From Streptomyces sp. HB132 (GTDB lineage Bacteria > Actinomycetota > Actinomycetes > Streptomycetales > Streptomycetaceae), in NCBI RefSeq assembly GCF_016909575.1, contig NZ_JAFBGA010000007.1:124001-188000 (forward strand): 64,000 bases of DNA, in the 5' to 3' direction. The notes beneath the pieces are model-generated. The model worked only from the letters and a program-made list of their open reading frames with translations. It did not search any database and was not told the origin of the DNA. This document shows positions 33,721-41,469 of this stretch, piece by piece (position 1 is the first letter of the stretch; every line of letters starts with the position of its first letter). A program made the position numbers and the translations under genes.

Positions 33721-34821
33721 ATGATCACCTTCTCCGGCGTCGCGCGCCGGTCCCGCGCGGCCCTCGTCACCGCGCTCCTCACCGCTGCCGCACTGTCCAC
33801 CGCCGCCGGCGCGGCACCCACCTCCCACCCGGCACCAGGGCCCCCGGCCCGTCCCGCCACGCCGACTCCCCGGACGGTGTCGGCGTGGCTGCCCTACTGG
33901 GACCAGGAGGGCGCCTACCAGGACGCCCTGCTCCACGCCGACCAGCTGCACACCGTCAGCCCGTTCTGGTACGAGGCCGTCTCGGCCGGCCGGATCGACG
34001 CGCACCCCGGCGCGGGCGAGCGCCGCATCATCGACGGACTGCACCGGGCCGGGACCAAGGTCGTCCCCACCGTCATGGAGACGATGAAGTCCGGTGCCCT
34101 GGCGGCGATCCTCACCAGCCCCGCCCGCCGCACCGAGCACGCCGACGCGCTGATGCGCACGGTCGCCACCCGCGACTACGACGGCCTCGACCTCGACTAC
34201 GAATCCATCGCGGCCACCGGCGACGCCACCTACGTCTCCGTGCGCGACGGATTCACCGCACTGGCCACCGACCTCTGCCGACGCCTGCACGCACTCGGCA
34301 AGCAGTGTGTGATCACCGTCTTCCCGAAGACGGCCACGACAGGCCGCATCTGGGACTACGCGGCCCTCGGGCGTGTCGCCGACCGGATCCGGATCATGGG
34401 CTACAACCTGCACTGGTCGGGCGGGGACCCGGGACCGCTCGCGGACACCCGTTGGTACGACGACATCCTGACCCGCGCCACCGCACTGGTACCGGCCGCC
34501 AAACTGGAGATGGGCCTCCCCGCCTACGGCTGGGACTGGCCGGCGGACAGCACGAGCACGTCCGCCACCAAGCACGTCACCTGGAAGGAGGCGGAAGCAC
34601 TGCGCGCCGCGAAAGGAGCCCCCTACCGGTTCGACGAGGTCTCCGGCACCCCTTACTTCACCTACGACGACGGCACCGAGTCCCGCGAGGTCTGGTACCA
34701 GGACGCGCGCGGGGTCGCCGTCCACCTTCCGGTGCTGCGCAAGCACGGCGTGAGCGGCACCGCGCTGTGGGCGCTCGACTTCGAGGACCCCGAGGTCTGG
34801 CCGGTGCTCGCCGGCCGGTGA
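33721..34821 (+). CDS. Secreted glycoside hydrolase family 18 protein
   Basis: A 366-aa secreted protein with a signal peptide (RSRAALVTALLTAAALSTAAGAA) and a Pro-rich stretch before the TIM barrel. The GH18 catalytic motif DGLDLDYES is at 154-162, with Glu161 as acid. Other marks: VSAWLPYWDQEGAYQDAL, VSPFWYEAV, IRIMGYNLHWSGGDPGP, LPAYGWDWP and GTALWALDFEDPEVW. The YaaH/SleL-like pattern and lack of carbohydrate-binding modules fit a peptidoglycan or spore-wall N-acetylglucosaminidase as well as a chitinase. The LacI gene starts 67 bases downstream on the same strand. Confidence 0.9.
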   Translation: MITFSGVARRSRAALVTALLTAAALSTAAGAAPTSHPAPGPPARPATPTPRTVSAWLPYWDQEGAYQDALLHADQLHTVSPFWYEAVSAGRIDAHPGAGERRIIDGLHRAGTKVVPTVMETMKSGALAAILTSPARRTEHADALMRTVATRDYDGLDLDYESIAATGDATYVSVRDGFTALATDLCRRLHALGKQCVITVFPKTATTGRIWDYAALGRVADRIRIMGYNLHWSGGDPGPLADTRWYDDILTRATALVPAAKLEMGLPAYGWDWPADSTSTSATKHVTWKEAEALRAAKGAPYRFDEVSGTPYFTYDDGTESREVWYQDARGVAVHLPVLRKHGVSGTALWALDFEDPEVWPVLAGR

Positions 34822-34888
34822 CGCCCGCCCCGTTACGGTGCCCCGGCCCACGGGCCGGGCGAAGGGGTCTGCGAGACTGCCGGACGCC

Positions 34889-35917
34889 ATGAGCCAGTTA
34901 CCCGAGCAGCCCGCCGGCATGTCCCTACCGACCAGCGCCGACGTGGCGCGGCTCGCAGGAGTGTCCCGGGCCACCGTGTCCTACGTACTGAACAACAACG
35001 CGACCGTACGGATCAGTGAACCGACCCGTCGCCGGGTCAGGGACGCAGCCGCCGGCCTCGGCTACGTCCCGCACGCGGCGGCCCGGAGTCTTCGAGCCGG
35101 GCACACGAGGACGGTGCTGCTGCCCGCCGCGCAGGCGCCCGCCGGGCCCCTGTACCAACGGTTCCTGACCCGGATCGAATCCGATCTGCGCCGACTCGAC
35201 TACACCGTCGTGCAGTACGGCAGCCTGGGTCTCGACCCCGACGAGGCCGCCAGGGCCTGGGCGGAACTCCGCCCCGTCGCCGTCGTGACGCCCGGCGGCA
35301 TGGCCCTCACCCCGTACGGCATAGGAGTGCTCACCCGCTCCGGCGCCAAGGCCGTGATCACATTGGGCCCGCAACCGGTGGCCGGTGCGCACGCCCTCGT
35401 CATGGACCAGCGCGAGGTCGGCGGCTGCGCGGTCCGCCATCTGCTCTCCCGCGGACGACACGGGATCGGAGTGGTCATGCCGCAGGAACCGGGCCTCGCC
35501 CTGTTCGCCGAACCACGCCTGGCCGGAGCGGTACGCGCCGCGGAGGACTTCGGTGTGAAGGCCCGGATCCAGCCGCTGCCCCTGCGGTACGACGAGGAAT
35601 CGGCGGCAGAACTCGCCGCCCGCTGGCGGACGCTCGGCCTCGACGCGGTGTTCACGTACGACGACGAATACGCGATGCTGCTGATGAGAGCGCTCCAGGA
35701 CGCCGGTGTCGACGTACCCGCCGAGACCGCGATGATCGGCGCCGACGACCTGATGCTCGGCAGGCTCCTGCGCCCCCGGCTCAGCAGCGTCACCATGGAG
35801 CTGGCGTCGGCCCAGTCACCGGCGGAGATGATCGACCGGCTGGTGCAGAGCCCCGGCGGCGCGCCGGAACGTCACTATCTGCTGCGGGCCGCGGCGGTCG
35901 CACGGGAATCCAGCTGA
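34889..35917 (+). CDS. LacI-family transcriptional regulator with early TTA codon
   Basis: The product from ATG 34889 is 342 aa (MSQLPEQPAGM); ATG 34919 gives 332 aa. N-terminal LacI helix-turn-helix: SADVARLAGVSRATVSYVLNNN, then RRVRDAAAGLGYVPHAAARSLR with the hinge. The ligand domain follows (TVLLPAAQAP, GAKAVITLGP, DAVFTYDDEYAMLLMRAL, MIGADDLMLGRLLRPRLSSV). Codon 4 from the first ATG is TTA (34898-34900). In Streptomyces this rare codon is read by the bldA tRNA, so translation may be restricted to later growth if that start is used. Target and effector are not evident; the upstream GH18 gene is one candidate. Confidence 0.9.
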   Translation: MSQLPEQPAGMSLPTSADVARLAGVSRATVSYVLNNNATVRISEPTRRRVRDAAAGLGYVPHAAARSLRAGHTRTVLLPAAQAPAGPLYQRFLTRIESDLRRLDYTVVQYGSLGLDPDEAARAWAELRPVAVVTPGGMALTPYGIGVLTRSGAKAVITLGPQPVAGAHALVMDQREVGGCAVRHLLSRGRHGIGVVMPQEPGLALFAEPRLAGAVRAAEDFGVKARIQPLPLRYDEESAAELAARWRTLGLDAVFTYDDEYAMLLMRALQDAGVDVPAETAMIGADDLMLGRLLRPRLSSVTMELASAQSPAEMIDRLVQSPGGAPERHYLLRAAAVARESS

Positions 35918-35976
35918 CCCGGCCGACCGGGTGTCGCGACGTGCGCCGCAGGCGCCACGTGTCTAGCGTCGAGACC

Positions 35977-36387
35977 ATGAGCCATCCGCAGAGCTACGAG
36001 ATCCTGCTGTTCCCGGAACCGGAGGAGTCCAGCAGCGGGGCACCCGCGCCCGGCACCGCCATCCGCTCCGCGGTCGTGGCAGCCACCGGGGACACCGGGA
36101 CTTCGGGCTACCCGCGCTACGCGGGGGACGGCATGGAGGCGGACGTCGACCCGGCCTCGCACACCGTGGAGGCCCTACTGGTGGACGGCGCGGAACTGGA
36201 CTACGGCCTCACGGTCAGGATCGCCGAGCGCATCGGCGGTACGCAGGAGGCGGGAGGGGAAGCGGAGGCGGCTGAGGCAGGAGACGGCGGCGGAGCGCCG
36301 CAACCGGCCGCCGGACACGACGAGGAATCCCGGAGTTCCCCCTCCGCTTCCGCCCAGGACCGGCCCGGAAACGGCCGAGCCGGGTGA
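35977..36387 (+). CDS. Hypothetical acidic protein (136 aa)
   Basis: I do not recognise a family. The first 85 residues look folded (SYEILLFPEPEESSSG, IRSAVVAATGDTGTSGYPRYAGDG, HTVEALLVDGAELDYGLTVRIAERIG); the rest is a low-complexity Glu/Ala/Gly/Ser tail. There is no signal peptide. The ATG lies 59 bases after the LacI stop on the same strand, and a hairpin follows the stop, so it may end the GH18-LacI transcript. The C-terminal tail is variable-looking and could be disordered. Confidence 0.65.
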   Translation: MSHPQSYEILLFPEPEESSSGAPAPGTAIRSAVVAATGDTGTSGYPRYAGDGMEADVDPASHTVEALLVDGAELDYGLTVRIAERIGGTQEAGGEAEAAEAGDGGGAPQPAAGHDEESRSSPSASAQDRPGNGRAG

Positions 36388-36402
36388 CCGCCCCATGACG
36401 AA

Positions 36403-36423
36403 GGCCCGGCCTGCGGCCGGGCC
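36403..36423. terminator. Bidirectional hairpin between 35977 gene and trxC
   Basis: GGCCCGGCC-TGC-GGCCGGGCC is a perfect 9-bp GC stem with a 3-base loop. It lies 15 bases after the plus-strand stop and 30 bases after the trxC stop on the minus strand, so it can end both transcripts. Confidence 0.82.
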
Positions 36424-36453
36424 CTCATCACGTCCGGCGAACATTCGGAAGGA

Positions 36454-36840
36454 CTACTGCTGCTCCGGCTGCGCTTGCTGTGCCTGCTGCTCCTCGACGG
36501 ACTTGCGCACTTCGTCCATGTCGAGGTTGCGCGCCTGGCCGATGACGTCCTCCAGCGCCGCCTCGGGAAGCGCCCCGGGCTGCGAGAAGACCGCGACGTT
36601 GTCCCGGACGATCATCAGCGTGGGGATGGACCGGATCTCGAAGGCGGCCGCCAGTTCCTGCTGCGCCTCCGTGTCGACCTTGGCGAAGACCAGGTCGGGG
36701 TGGCGCTCGGAGGCCGAGTCGTAGACCGGGGCGAACTGTCGGCACGGACCGCACCAGGAAGCCCAGAAGTCGATCAGAAGGAATTCGTTGTCGCTCACGA
36801 CCTGATCGAAGTTTTCCTTGGTGAGCTCTACGGTGCTCAT
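36454..36840 (-). CDS. trxC: Thioredoxin
   Basis: A 128-aa thioredoxin: MSTVELTKENFDQVV, active site FWASWCGPCRQFAPV (Cys30 and Cys33), cis-Pro in IRSIPTLMIVRD. An extra C-terminal tail of about 20 residues rich in Gln and Glu extends beyond the usual 105-110. A sigma-R type promoter (GGAAT-N18-GTT) lies 43-69 bases upstream, and the neighbouring divergent gene is a disulfide reductase. From memory, S. coelicolor trxC (SCO0885) has this setting and is a sigma-R target. The protein should reduce disulfides in the cytoplasm under thiol stress. Confidence 0.95.
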   Translation of the reverse strand: MSTVELTKENFDQVVSDNEFLLIDFWASWCGPCRQFAPVYDSASERHPDLVFAKVDTEAQQELAAAFEIRSIPTLMIVRDNVAVFSQPGALPEAALEDVIGQARNLDMDEVRKSVEEQQAQQAQPEQQ

Positions 36841-36883
36841 ACTTTCTTACCTCTTCCTGGGACCGTTCGGACCTGTCCGGCAC

Positions 36884-36909
36884 AACGGTGGCGTCACTTG
36901 CGGTATTCC
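36884..36909 (-). promoter_or_regulatory. Sigma-R type promoter of trxC
   Basis: On the minus strand GGAAT (36909-36905) and GTT (36886-36884) are separated by exactly 18 bases. GGAAT-N18/19-GTT is the sigma-R consensus for disulfide-stress genes in Streptomyces. It points to trxC, whose ATG is 44 bases further on. Confidence 0.8.
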
Positions 36910-36955
36910 GCCTGCCCATGTGGCCGCGGCGCACACCCCCGAGGACACTGTTCCC

Positions 36956-38401
36956 ATGACTGATACTGATGGTGCGCGGAGCAGTGAGTACGACGTCGTG
37001 GTCATCGGGGCCGGCCCCGTGGGAGAGAACGTGGCGGACCGTGCCAGGGCCGCGGGGCTGAGCACCGCCGTCATCGAGTCCGAACTCATCGGCGGTGAGT
37101 GCTCCTACTGGGCGTGCATGCCCAGTAAGGCGTTGCTGCGTCCCGTCGTCGCGCGTGCGGACGCCCGTCGTGTCCCCGGGCTCAGCGCTGCGGTGCAGGG
37201 GCCGCTCGACGCGGACGCGGTCCTCGCCCACCGTGACTACGAGACCTCAGGTTGGAAGGACGACGGCCAGGTCGCCTGGCTGGACAGCATCGGCGCCGAC
37301 ATCTACCGCGGCATGGGGCGGCTGACAGGAGTCAGGCAGGTGTCCGTCACGGCCGCCGACGGTTCGGAGCGGCACCTCACCGCTCGGCACGCCGTCGCCG
37401 TCTGCACCGGGAGCCGGGCCGTCGTCCCCGCCCTGCCGGGCATCGCGGACGTGCGGCCGTGGACGAGCCGCGAGGCGACCAGCGCCAAGGAGGTGCCCGG
37501 CCGGCTCGTCGTCGTCGGCGGGGGAGTGGTCGGCGTGGAGATGGCCACCGTCTGGCAGGGGCTCGGGGCAGAGGTGACCATGCTGATCCGCGGTGAGCAC
37601 TTGCTTCCGAAGATGGAGCCCTTCGCCGGTGAGCTGGTCGCGGAGGCGCTGGCCGAAGCCGGCGCACGGATCCTGACCGGGGTCTCGACGACCGCGGTGA
37701 GCAGGGCCGGCCACGACGGGCCGGTCACCGTCGAACTGGACAACGGCGAACGGCTGGAGACCGACGAGATCCTCTTCGCCACCGGCCGCGCCCCGCGCAC
37801 GGACGACCTCGGCCTCGACACGGTGGGTCTCGAGCCCGGATCCTGGCTCACCGTCGACGACAGCTGCCGCGTCGAGGGCAGTGACTGGCTGTACGCGGTC
37901 GGCGACGTCAACCACCGCGCACTCCTGACCCACCAGGGCAAGTACCAGGCCCGCATCGCGGGAGCCGCCATCGCTGCCCGCGCGCAGGACACCCCCTTGC
38001 TGGAGACCGGCCGCTGGGGTGCCCACGCGGCCACCGCCGATCACGCCGCCGTCCCCCAGGTGGTATTCACGGACCCGGAAGCAGCCTCGGTCGGCCTCAC
38101 GCTCGCCGAGGCCGAGGCAGCAGGTCACCGGGTCCGCGCCGTCGACCACGACCTGGCCGCGGTCGCCGGATCCGGCCTGTACGCGCAGGGGTACAAGGGC
38201 CGGGCCCGAATGGTCGTCGACCTGGATCGCGAGATCCTGCTCGGCGTCACCTTCGTCGGACCGGGCATCGGCGAACTCCTGCACTCGGCGACGGTCGCCG
38301 TGGCCGGAGAGGTTCCCATCGACCGTCTCTGGCACGCGGTGCCCGCCTACCCGACGATCAGCGAGGTGTGGCTCCGGCTGCTGGAGTCGTTCAGGGGTTG
38401 A
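36956..38401 (+). CDS. Flavoprotein disulfide reductase (dihydrolipoamide dehydrogenase/mercuric reductase-like), Tyr in place of catalytic His
   Basis: A 481-aa protein: FAD motif DVVVIGAGPVGENVADRA, redox disulfide in GGECSYWACMPSKALLRP (CX4C), NAD(P) motif RLVVVGGGVVGVEMATVW, second FAD motif LYAVGDVNHRALLTHQGKYQAR and the dimer domain VPQVVFTDPEAASVGL. Near the end most relatives have HPTxxE with the catalytic His; here the text is AYPTISEVW, so Tyr replaces His, as at the comparable place in mercuric reductase. No MerA N-terminal metal domain or C-terminal Cys pair exists. Substrate unknown. It is divergent from trxC over 115 bases and may share redox control; a longer reading from 36818 overlaps trxC and is unlikely. 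Confidence 0.88.
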   Translation: MTDTDGARSSEYDVVVIGAGPVGENVADRARAAGLSTAVIESELIGGECSYWACMPSKALLRPVVARADARRVPGLSAAVQGPLDADAVLAHRDYETSGWKDDGQVAWLDSIGADIYRGMGRLTGVRQVSVTAADGSERHLTARHAVAVCTGSRAVVPALPGIADVRPWTSREATSAKEVPGRLVVVGGGVVGVEMATVWQGLGAEVTMLIRGEHLLPKMEPFAGELVAEALAEAGARILTGVSTTAVSRAGHDGPVTVELDNGERLETDEILFATGRAPRTDDLGLDTVGLEPGSWLTVDDSCRVEGSDWLYAVGDVNHRALLTHQGKYQARIAGAAIAARAQDTPLLETGRWGAHAATADHAAVPQVVFTDPEAASVGLTLAEAEAAGHRVRAVDHDLAAVAGSGLYAQGYKGRARMVVDLDREILLGVTFVGPGIGELLHSATVAVAGEVPIDRLWHAVPAYPTISEVWLRLLESFRG

Positions 38402-39017
38402 GAACCGCCGTAGCCGGCCTTGAGGACCTGCCGCGCTCCCCGGCAGGCGTGTCTCCCGAAGAAACCGCTGGGCCCGGTCGCTTGATCCGCTGAATCCCAG
38501 CGCATGCGCCGGGCCCGGACCCTGATGTCCGGACATGAACAAGGACGCTCAGCGACTCTGGTACTCGTCGCAGAAGTGGATGGCGGCCGTATTCACCGCA
38601 TTCTCGGGCGGTCCCATGGTGAAGGCCCTGGGAGGCGGCCACCGCGAGCCGGCGTTCCTGAACCGCCCGAAACCCGCTCACCTCGCAGATCGGGCGGAGT
38701 TCGGCGCCGTCGAGTCGGGCGACCGCGGTGCGGTCGGTGTCCGGCGACGGACCGACGAGCGGACGCCGCGCCGTCGGCGGTGTCCGTCGCCGGCACCGCC
38801 TCGCCACCCGTTGCGATTGACCAGGATGTACCAGGCGGTGGTGTCGACGTCGTCGCCTCGGCGGGCGCCGGCTTCACCGTGGTGAGCAGGCGGGCCGCGA
38901 GGGTCGCCGCCACTACGGCGGCGACCCCGGAAGCGTCAACGATGTTTTCCTGCAGGAGCGGGAGAAGCCGCACCGTGGGCCGTCAGCGATCGGCCCGTTC
39001 GTCTGTCCCAGGTCCCA
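38402..39017. other. 616-bp region without a supported gene
   Basis: Several open frames on both strands exist, the longest about 130 codons, but none has a good ribosome-binding site, a recognised motif or clean codon bias. A minus-strand stretch near 38860-38970 (IVDASGVAAVVAATLAARLLTTVKPAPAE) looks protein-like before it loses character, so this may be the remains of a gene. It separates the reductase from the xylanase. Confidence 0.5.
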
Positions 39018-40448
39018 TCAGGTGTGGGCCCAGCGTTGGTTGCTGCTACTCGAGCAGGAGTAGAGCTGGATCAGGGTGCCGTTGGCGGTACCACTTGCGA
39101 CGGCGTCGAGGCAGAGGCCGGACTGGACGCCGACGATGGTTCCGTCGGAGTTGAGGCGCCATTTCTGGTTGTCGCCACCCCAGCAGCTGTAGATCTGGAC
39201 CTTGGATCCGTTGCCGGTGCCGGCGGCGTCCAGGCACTTGTCGCCGTAGACCCTGAGTTCGCCGGTGTCGGTGTACGTCCACTGCTGGTTGGTGCCGTTG
39301 TGGCAGTCCCACAGTTGGAGCTGGGTGCCGTCGGTGGTGTTGGTGCCGGGCACGTCGAGGCAGCGGCCCGAACCGACGCTTTTGATCGTTCCGGAATCGG
39401 AAGGAGGCGTGGTGGAGCCGCCGTTGAGCGCGTTGAGGACGGCGGTGTAGGCGGACTTCTTGCTGCCGTCGCCGTTGAACAGCAGCGGCGTGTCCTGCGA
39501 TCGCCAGGAGTCGGTGTCGCGCACACCCCAGACGGTGATGCCGAGGCAGCGCGGAACGGCCAGACAGTCGTTGGTCACGTTGGCGTAGGTCGTGGGCGGG
39601 GCGCCCTGGATGTCGAGTTCGGTGACGGCCACGTCGACGCCGAGGGCGGCGAAGTTCTGGAGCGTGGTGCGGAAGTTGCTGTTGTAGGGGCTTCCGCTGT
39701 TGAAGTGCGACTGGAAGCCGACGCAGTCGATCGGCACGCCGCGCTGCTTGAAGTCCCGGACCATGGAGTACATGGCCTGGGTTTTCGCCCAGGTCCAGTT
39801 TTCGACGTTGTAGTCGTTGTAGCAGAGCTTGGCCGCCGGGTCGGCGGCGCGTGCGGCGCGGAAGGCGGCCTCGATCCAGTCGTTGCCGGTGCGCTGCAGG
39901 TTGGAGTCCCGCCGGGCTCCCGAACTGCCGTCGGCGAAGGCCTCGTTCACGACGTCCCACTGGGCGATCTTGCCCTTGTAGTGGCCCATCACGCCGTTGA
40001 TGTGGCCGATCATCGCCTGGCGCAGTGTGCTGCCGCTGAGGCTCTGCATCCAGCCGGGCTGCTGGGAGTGCCAGGCCAGGGTGTGACCGCGCACCTCCTT
40101 GCCGTTCTGCACGGCCCAGTTGTAGACGCGATCGGCGGCGGTGAAGCTGAACTGGCCGCGCTGCGGTTCGGTGGCGTCGATCTTCATCTCGTTCTCGGCC
40201 GTCACCGAGTCGAACTCACGACCCGCGATCGTCGTGTACGTCGAGTCGCCCAGCTTGCCGGAGGCGATGGCGGTCCCGAAGTAGCGGCCGCTCTGCGCCG
40301 CTGCGGCTCCGAGCGTGCTCTCGGCGGCGTGTGCGGCCGGCGGCGCGACCAGTGCGGCGGCCGTAGCGAGGACGCCTACGACCAGCGCCAGCAGGAGGCC
40401 GCGGATCTTTCGGCGGATAACGGGTCTGGTAAGGGCATACGAGCCCAT
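39018..40448 (-). CDS. xlnA: Secreted endo-1,4-beta-xylanase, GH10 plus CBM13
   Basis: A 476-aa enzyme starting MGSYALTRPVIRRKIRG after a GGAGG site. The signal peptide is about 1-41 (ends AHA-A). GH10 domain about 43-342: acid/base Glu169 in WDVVNEAFADGSSG and nucleophile Glu277 in VTELDIQGAPP. A short Gly/Thr/Pro linker leads to a CBM13 (ricin-type) xylan-binding domain about 354-476 with QxW repeats (GTNQQWTY, GDNQKWRL, SSNQRWAH). Counting from the mature end the two Glu are 128 and 236, the same numbers as in S. lividans XlnA. It cuts xylan outside the cell. It is divergent from the GH62 gene across 1 kb with several palindromes. Confidence 0.96.
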   Translation of the reverse strand: MGSYALTRPVIRRKIRGLLLALVVGVLATAAALVAPPAAHAAESTLGAAAAQSGRYFGTAIASGKLGDSTYTTIAGREFDSVTAENEMKIDATEPQRGQFSFTAADRVYNWAVQNGKEVRGHTLAWHSQQPGWMQSLSGSTLRQAMIGHINGVMGHYKGKIAQWDVVNEAFADGSSGARRDSNLQRTGNDWIEAAFRAARAADPAAKLCYNDYNVENWTWAKTQAMYSMVRDFKQRGVPIDCVGFQSHFNSGSPYNSNFRTTLQNFAALGVDVAVTELDIQGAPPTTYANVTNDCLAVPRCLGITVWGVRDTDSWRSQDTPLLFNGDGSKKSAYTAVLNALNGGSTTPPSDSGTIKSVGSGRCLDVPGTNTTDGTQLQLWDCHNGTNQQWTYTDTGELRVYGDKCLDAAGTGNGSKVQIYSCWGGDNQKWRLNSDGTIVGVQSGLCLDAVASGTANGTLIQLYSCSSSSNQRWAHT

Positions 40449-40848
40449 GGCTGTGCCTCCAAGGTAGGGATCACGGAACGGCTGAAGCGCGCGGATGAAG
40501 TCGTCCTCTCCCGCGTCGCGGACGGAGGGCGGGTCGGAATCCGTGCCGCACGGAGTTCCCGGACACCGCTGTACAGGGACGGGACGATCCTCGAGACAGG
40601 CACGGAGGTACTCCATCGCGGCTCAGCCGGGGGACCGTCACGCGGCGTTACTCACCTCTCCCACTGCGTGAAGAGCCAGGATGCGCTGGTGCCGGTCTCA
40701 CCGGAACGAAAAGGGGTGGCGCGGGTGCGTTTTCGGCGCGCGGATCTGCGGAGAGGTTGTGCGTGGATCTGCCGCGCGGCACGGACTTCTCGGATGTGGT
40801 TCGAAATGTCGAGCTGTGATCGGCTTCTCAGACAGGAATGATTGAGGC

Positions 40849-40866
40849 TTGACGATGCATCGTCAA
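40849..40866. promoter_or_regulatory. Perfect 18-bp palindrome with embedded -35-like hexamers
   Basis: TTGACGATGCATCGTCAA equals its own reverse complement. Each end reads TTGACG, a -35-like hexamer on either strand. On the minus strand the outward hexamer is followed after 17 bases by AATCAT, an acceptable -10, giving a promoter towards xlnA. It is a strong candidate operator for a dimeric repressor acting on the xylanolytic pair. Confidence 0.6.
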
Positions 40867-40878
40867 TACTCTGGGTGC

Positions 40879-40912
40879 GAAAATTTTCTGTTCCGAGTTC
40901 GAAACTTTCGAA
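40879..40912. promoter_or_regulatory. Tandem CGAAA..TTTCG palindromes (xylanase-type boxes)
   Basis: GAAAATTTTC (40879-40888) and TTCGAAACTTTCGAA (40898-40912, perfect around a central C) lie 15 bp apart. CGAA/TTCG inverted repeats are reported for xylan-utilisation repressors (BxlR type) and upstream of Streptomyces xylanase genes, as I recall. They lie just beside the 18-bp palindrome. Confidence 0.65.
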
Positions 40913-41469
40913 GCCAAGCAGGTTGATCGGCGGATCGCCGTTGCCTTCTTCGGCGGGTGCGTCGACGGCGATATGGGTGGCGTGATGCGCCTCTTCGGCT
41001 GCGTGACGTGCGATGTTGTGCGGCACGGGCGTGCGCAACGTTTCGGCGTCAGCATCGATACGTGCGAGAGGTGTTGACGCCGCCCTGTGGCTCCCTATCA
41101 TTCAGGTTGCTCGACCCTTCGGCCCTCTTTCGAGATTTCGAACACATCGCTTCGCCGCTCAGCAGGACAACTCCGGGTCGTGCCGCCCCTGTGGAGTCGA
41201 ATGTCATGCACGCGCCATCGTTTGATTCGCGCATCGTCCGCCGGACCGTGCCACCCGGGCGCTCGGCCGTCCAAGGCCCCACCTCCGACGCCCGTGCCGC
41301 CCGGAGGCGTCGGGCGCCGACGGTCCGAGGGAAGGCCGGGAAGGGCCGGTAAGGCACAAGCGGTCTGCCGTGGTGCCCACGGGCCTCTGCATGCCGCACC
41401 GCACCGACAGTCCGGACGCCTCCCTGCGAGGCCGGCCGGAACCTGCCACTCAAGGTTGAGGAAGTGCCC

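Larger units (their letters stand above)
40449..41469. other. 1-kb divergent control region of xlnA and GH62 gene
   Basis: This region holds no credible protein gene; a minus-strand frame at 40652-41101 lacks a ribosome-binding site and overlaps the palindromes. GC content falls in 40840-40930. Features: the 18-bp palindrome at 40849-40866, GAAAATTTTC at 40879-40888, TTCGAAACTTTCGAA at 40898-40912, and weaker CGAAA/TTTCG-like copies near 40800-40812 and 41130-41142. Distances are 400-600 bases to both genes, so long leaders or looping are implied. Confidence 0.65.

Noticed and set aside
38535..38973. Open frames on both strands downstream of xlnA
   Set aside because: Overlapping frames without RBS or recognised motifs; one short protein-like stretch is not enough to call a gene.
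40652..41101. 149-codon minus-strand frame in the xylanase control region
   Set aside because: No RBS or family motif, poor codon bias, and it covers the palindromes, so it is better read as regulatory DNA.
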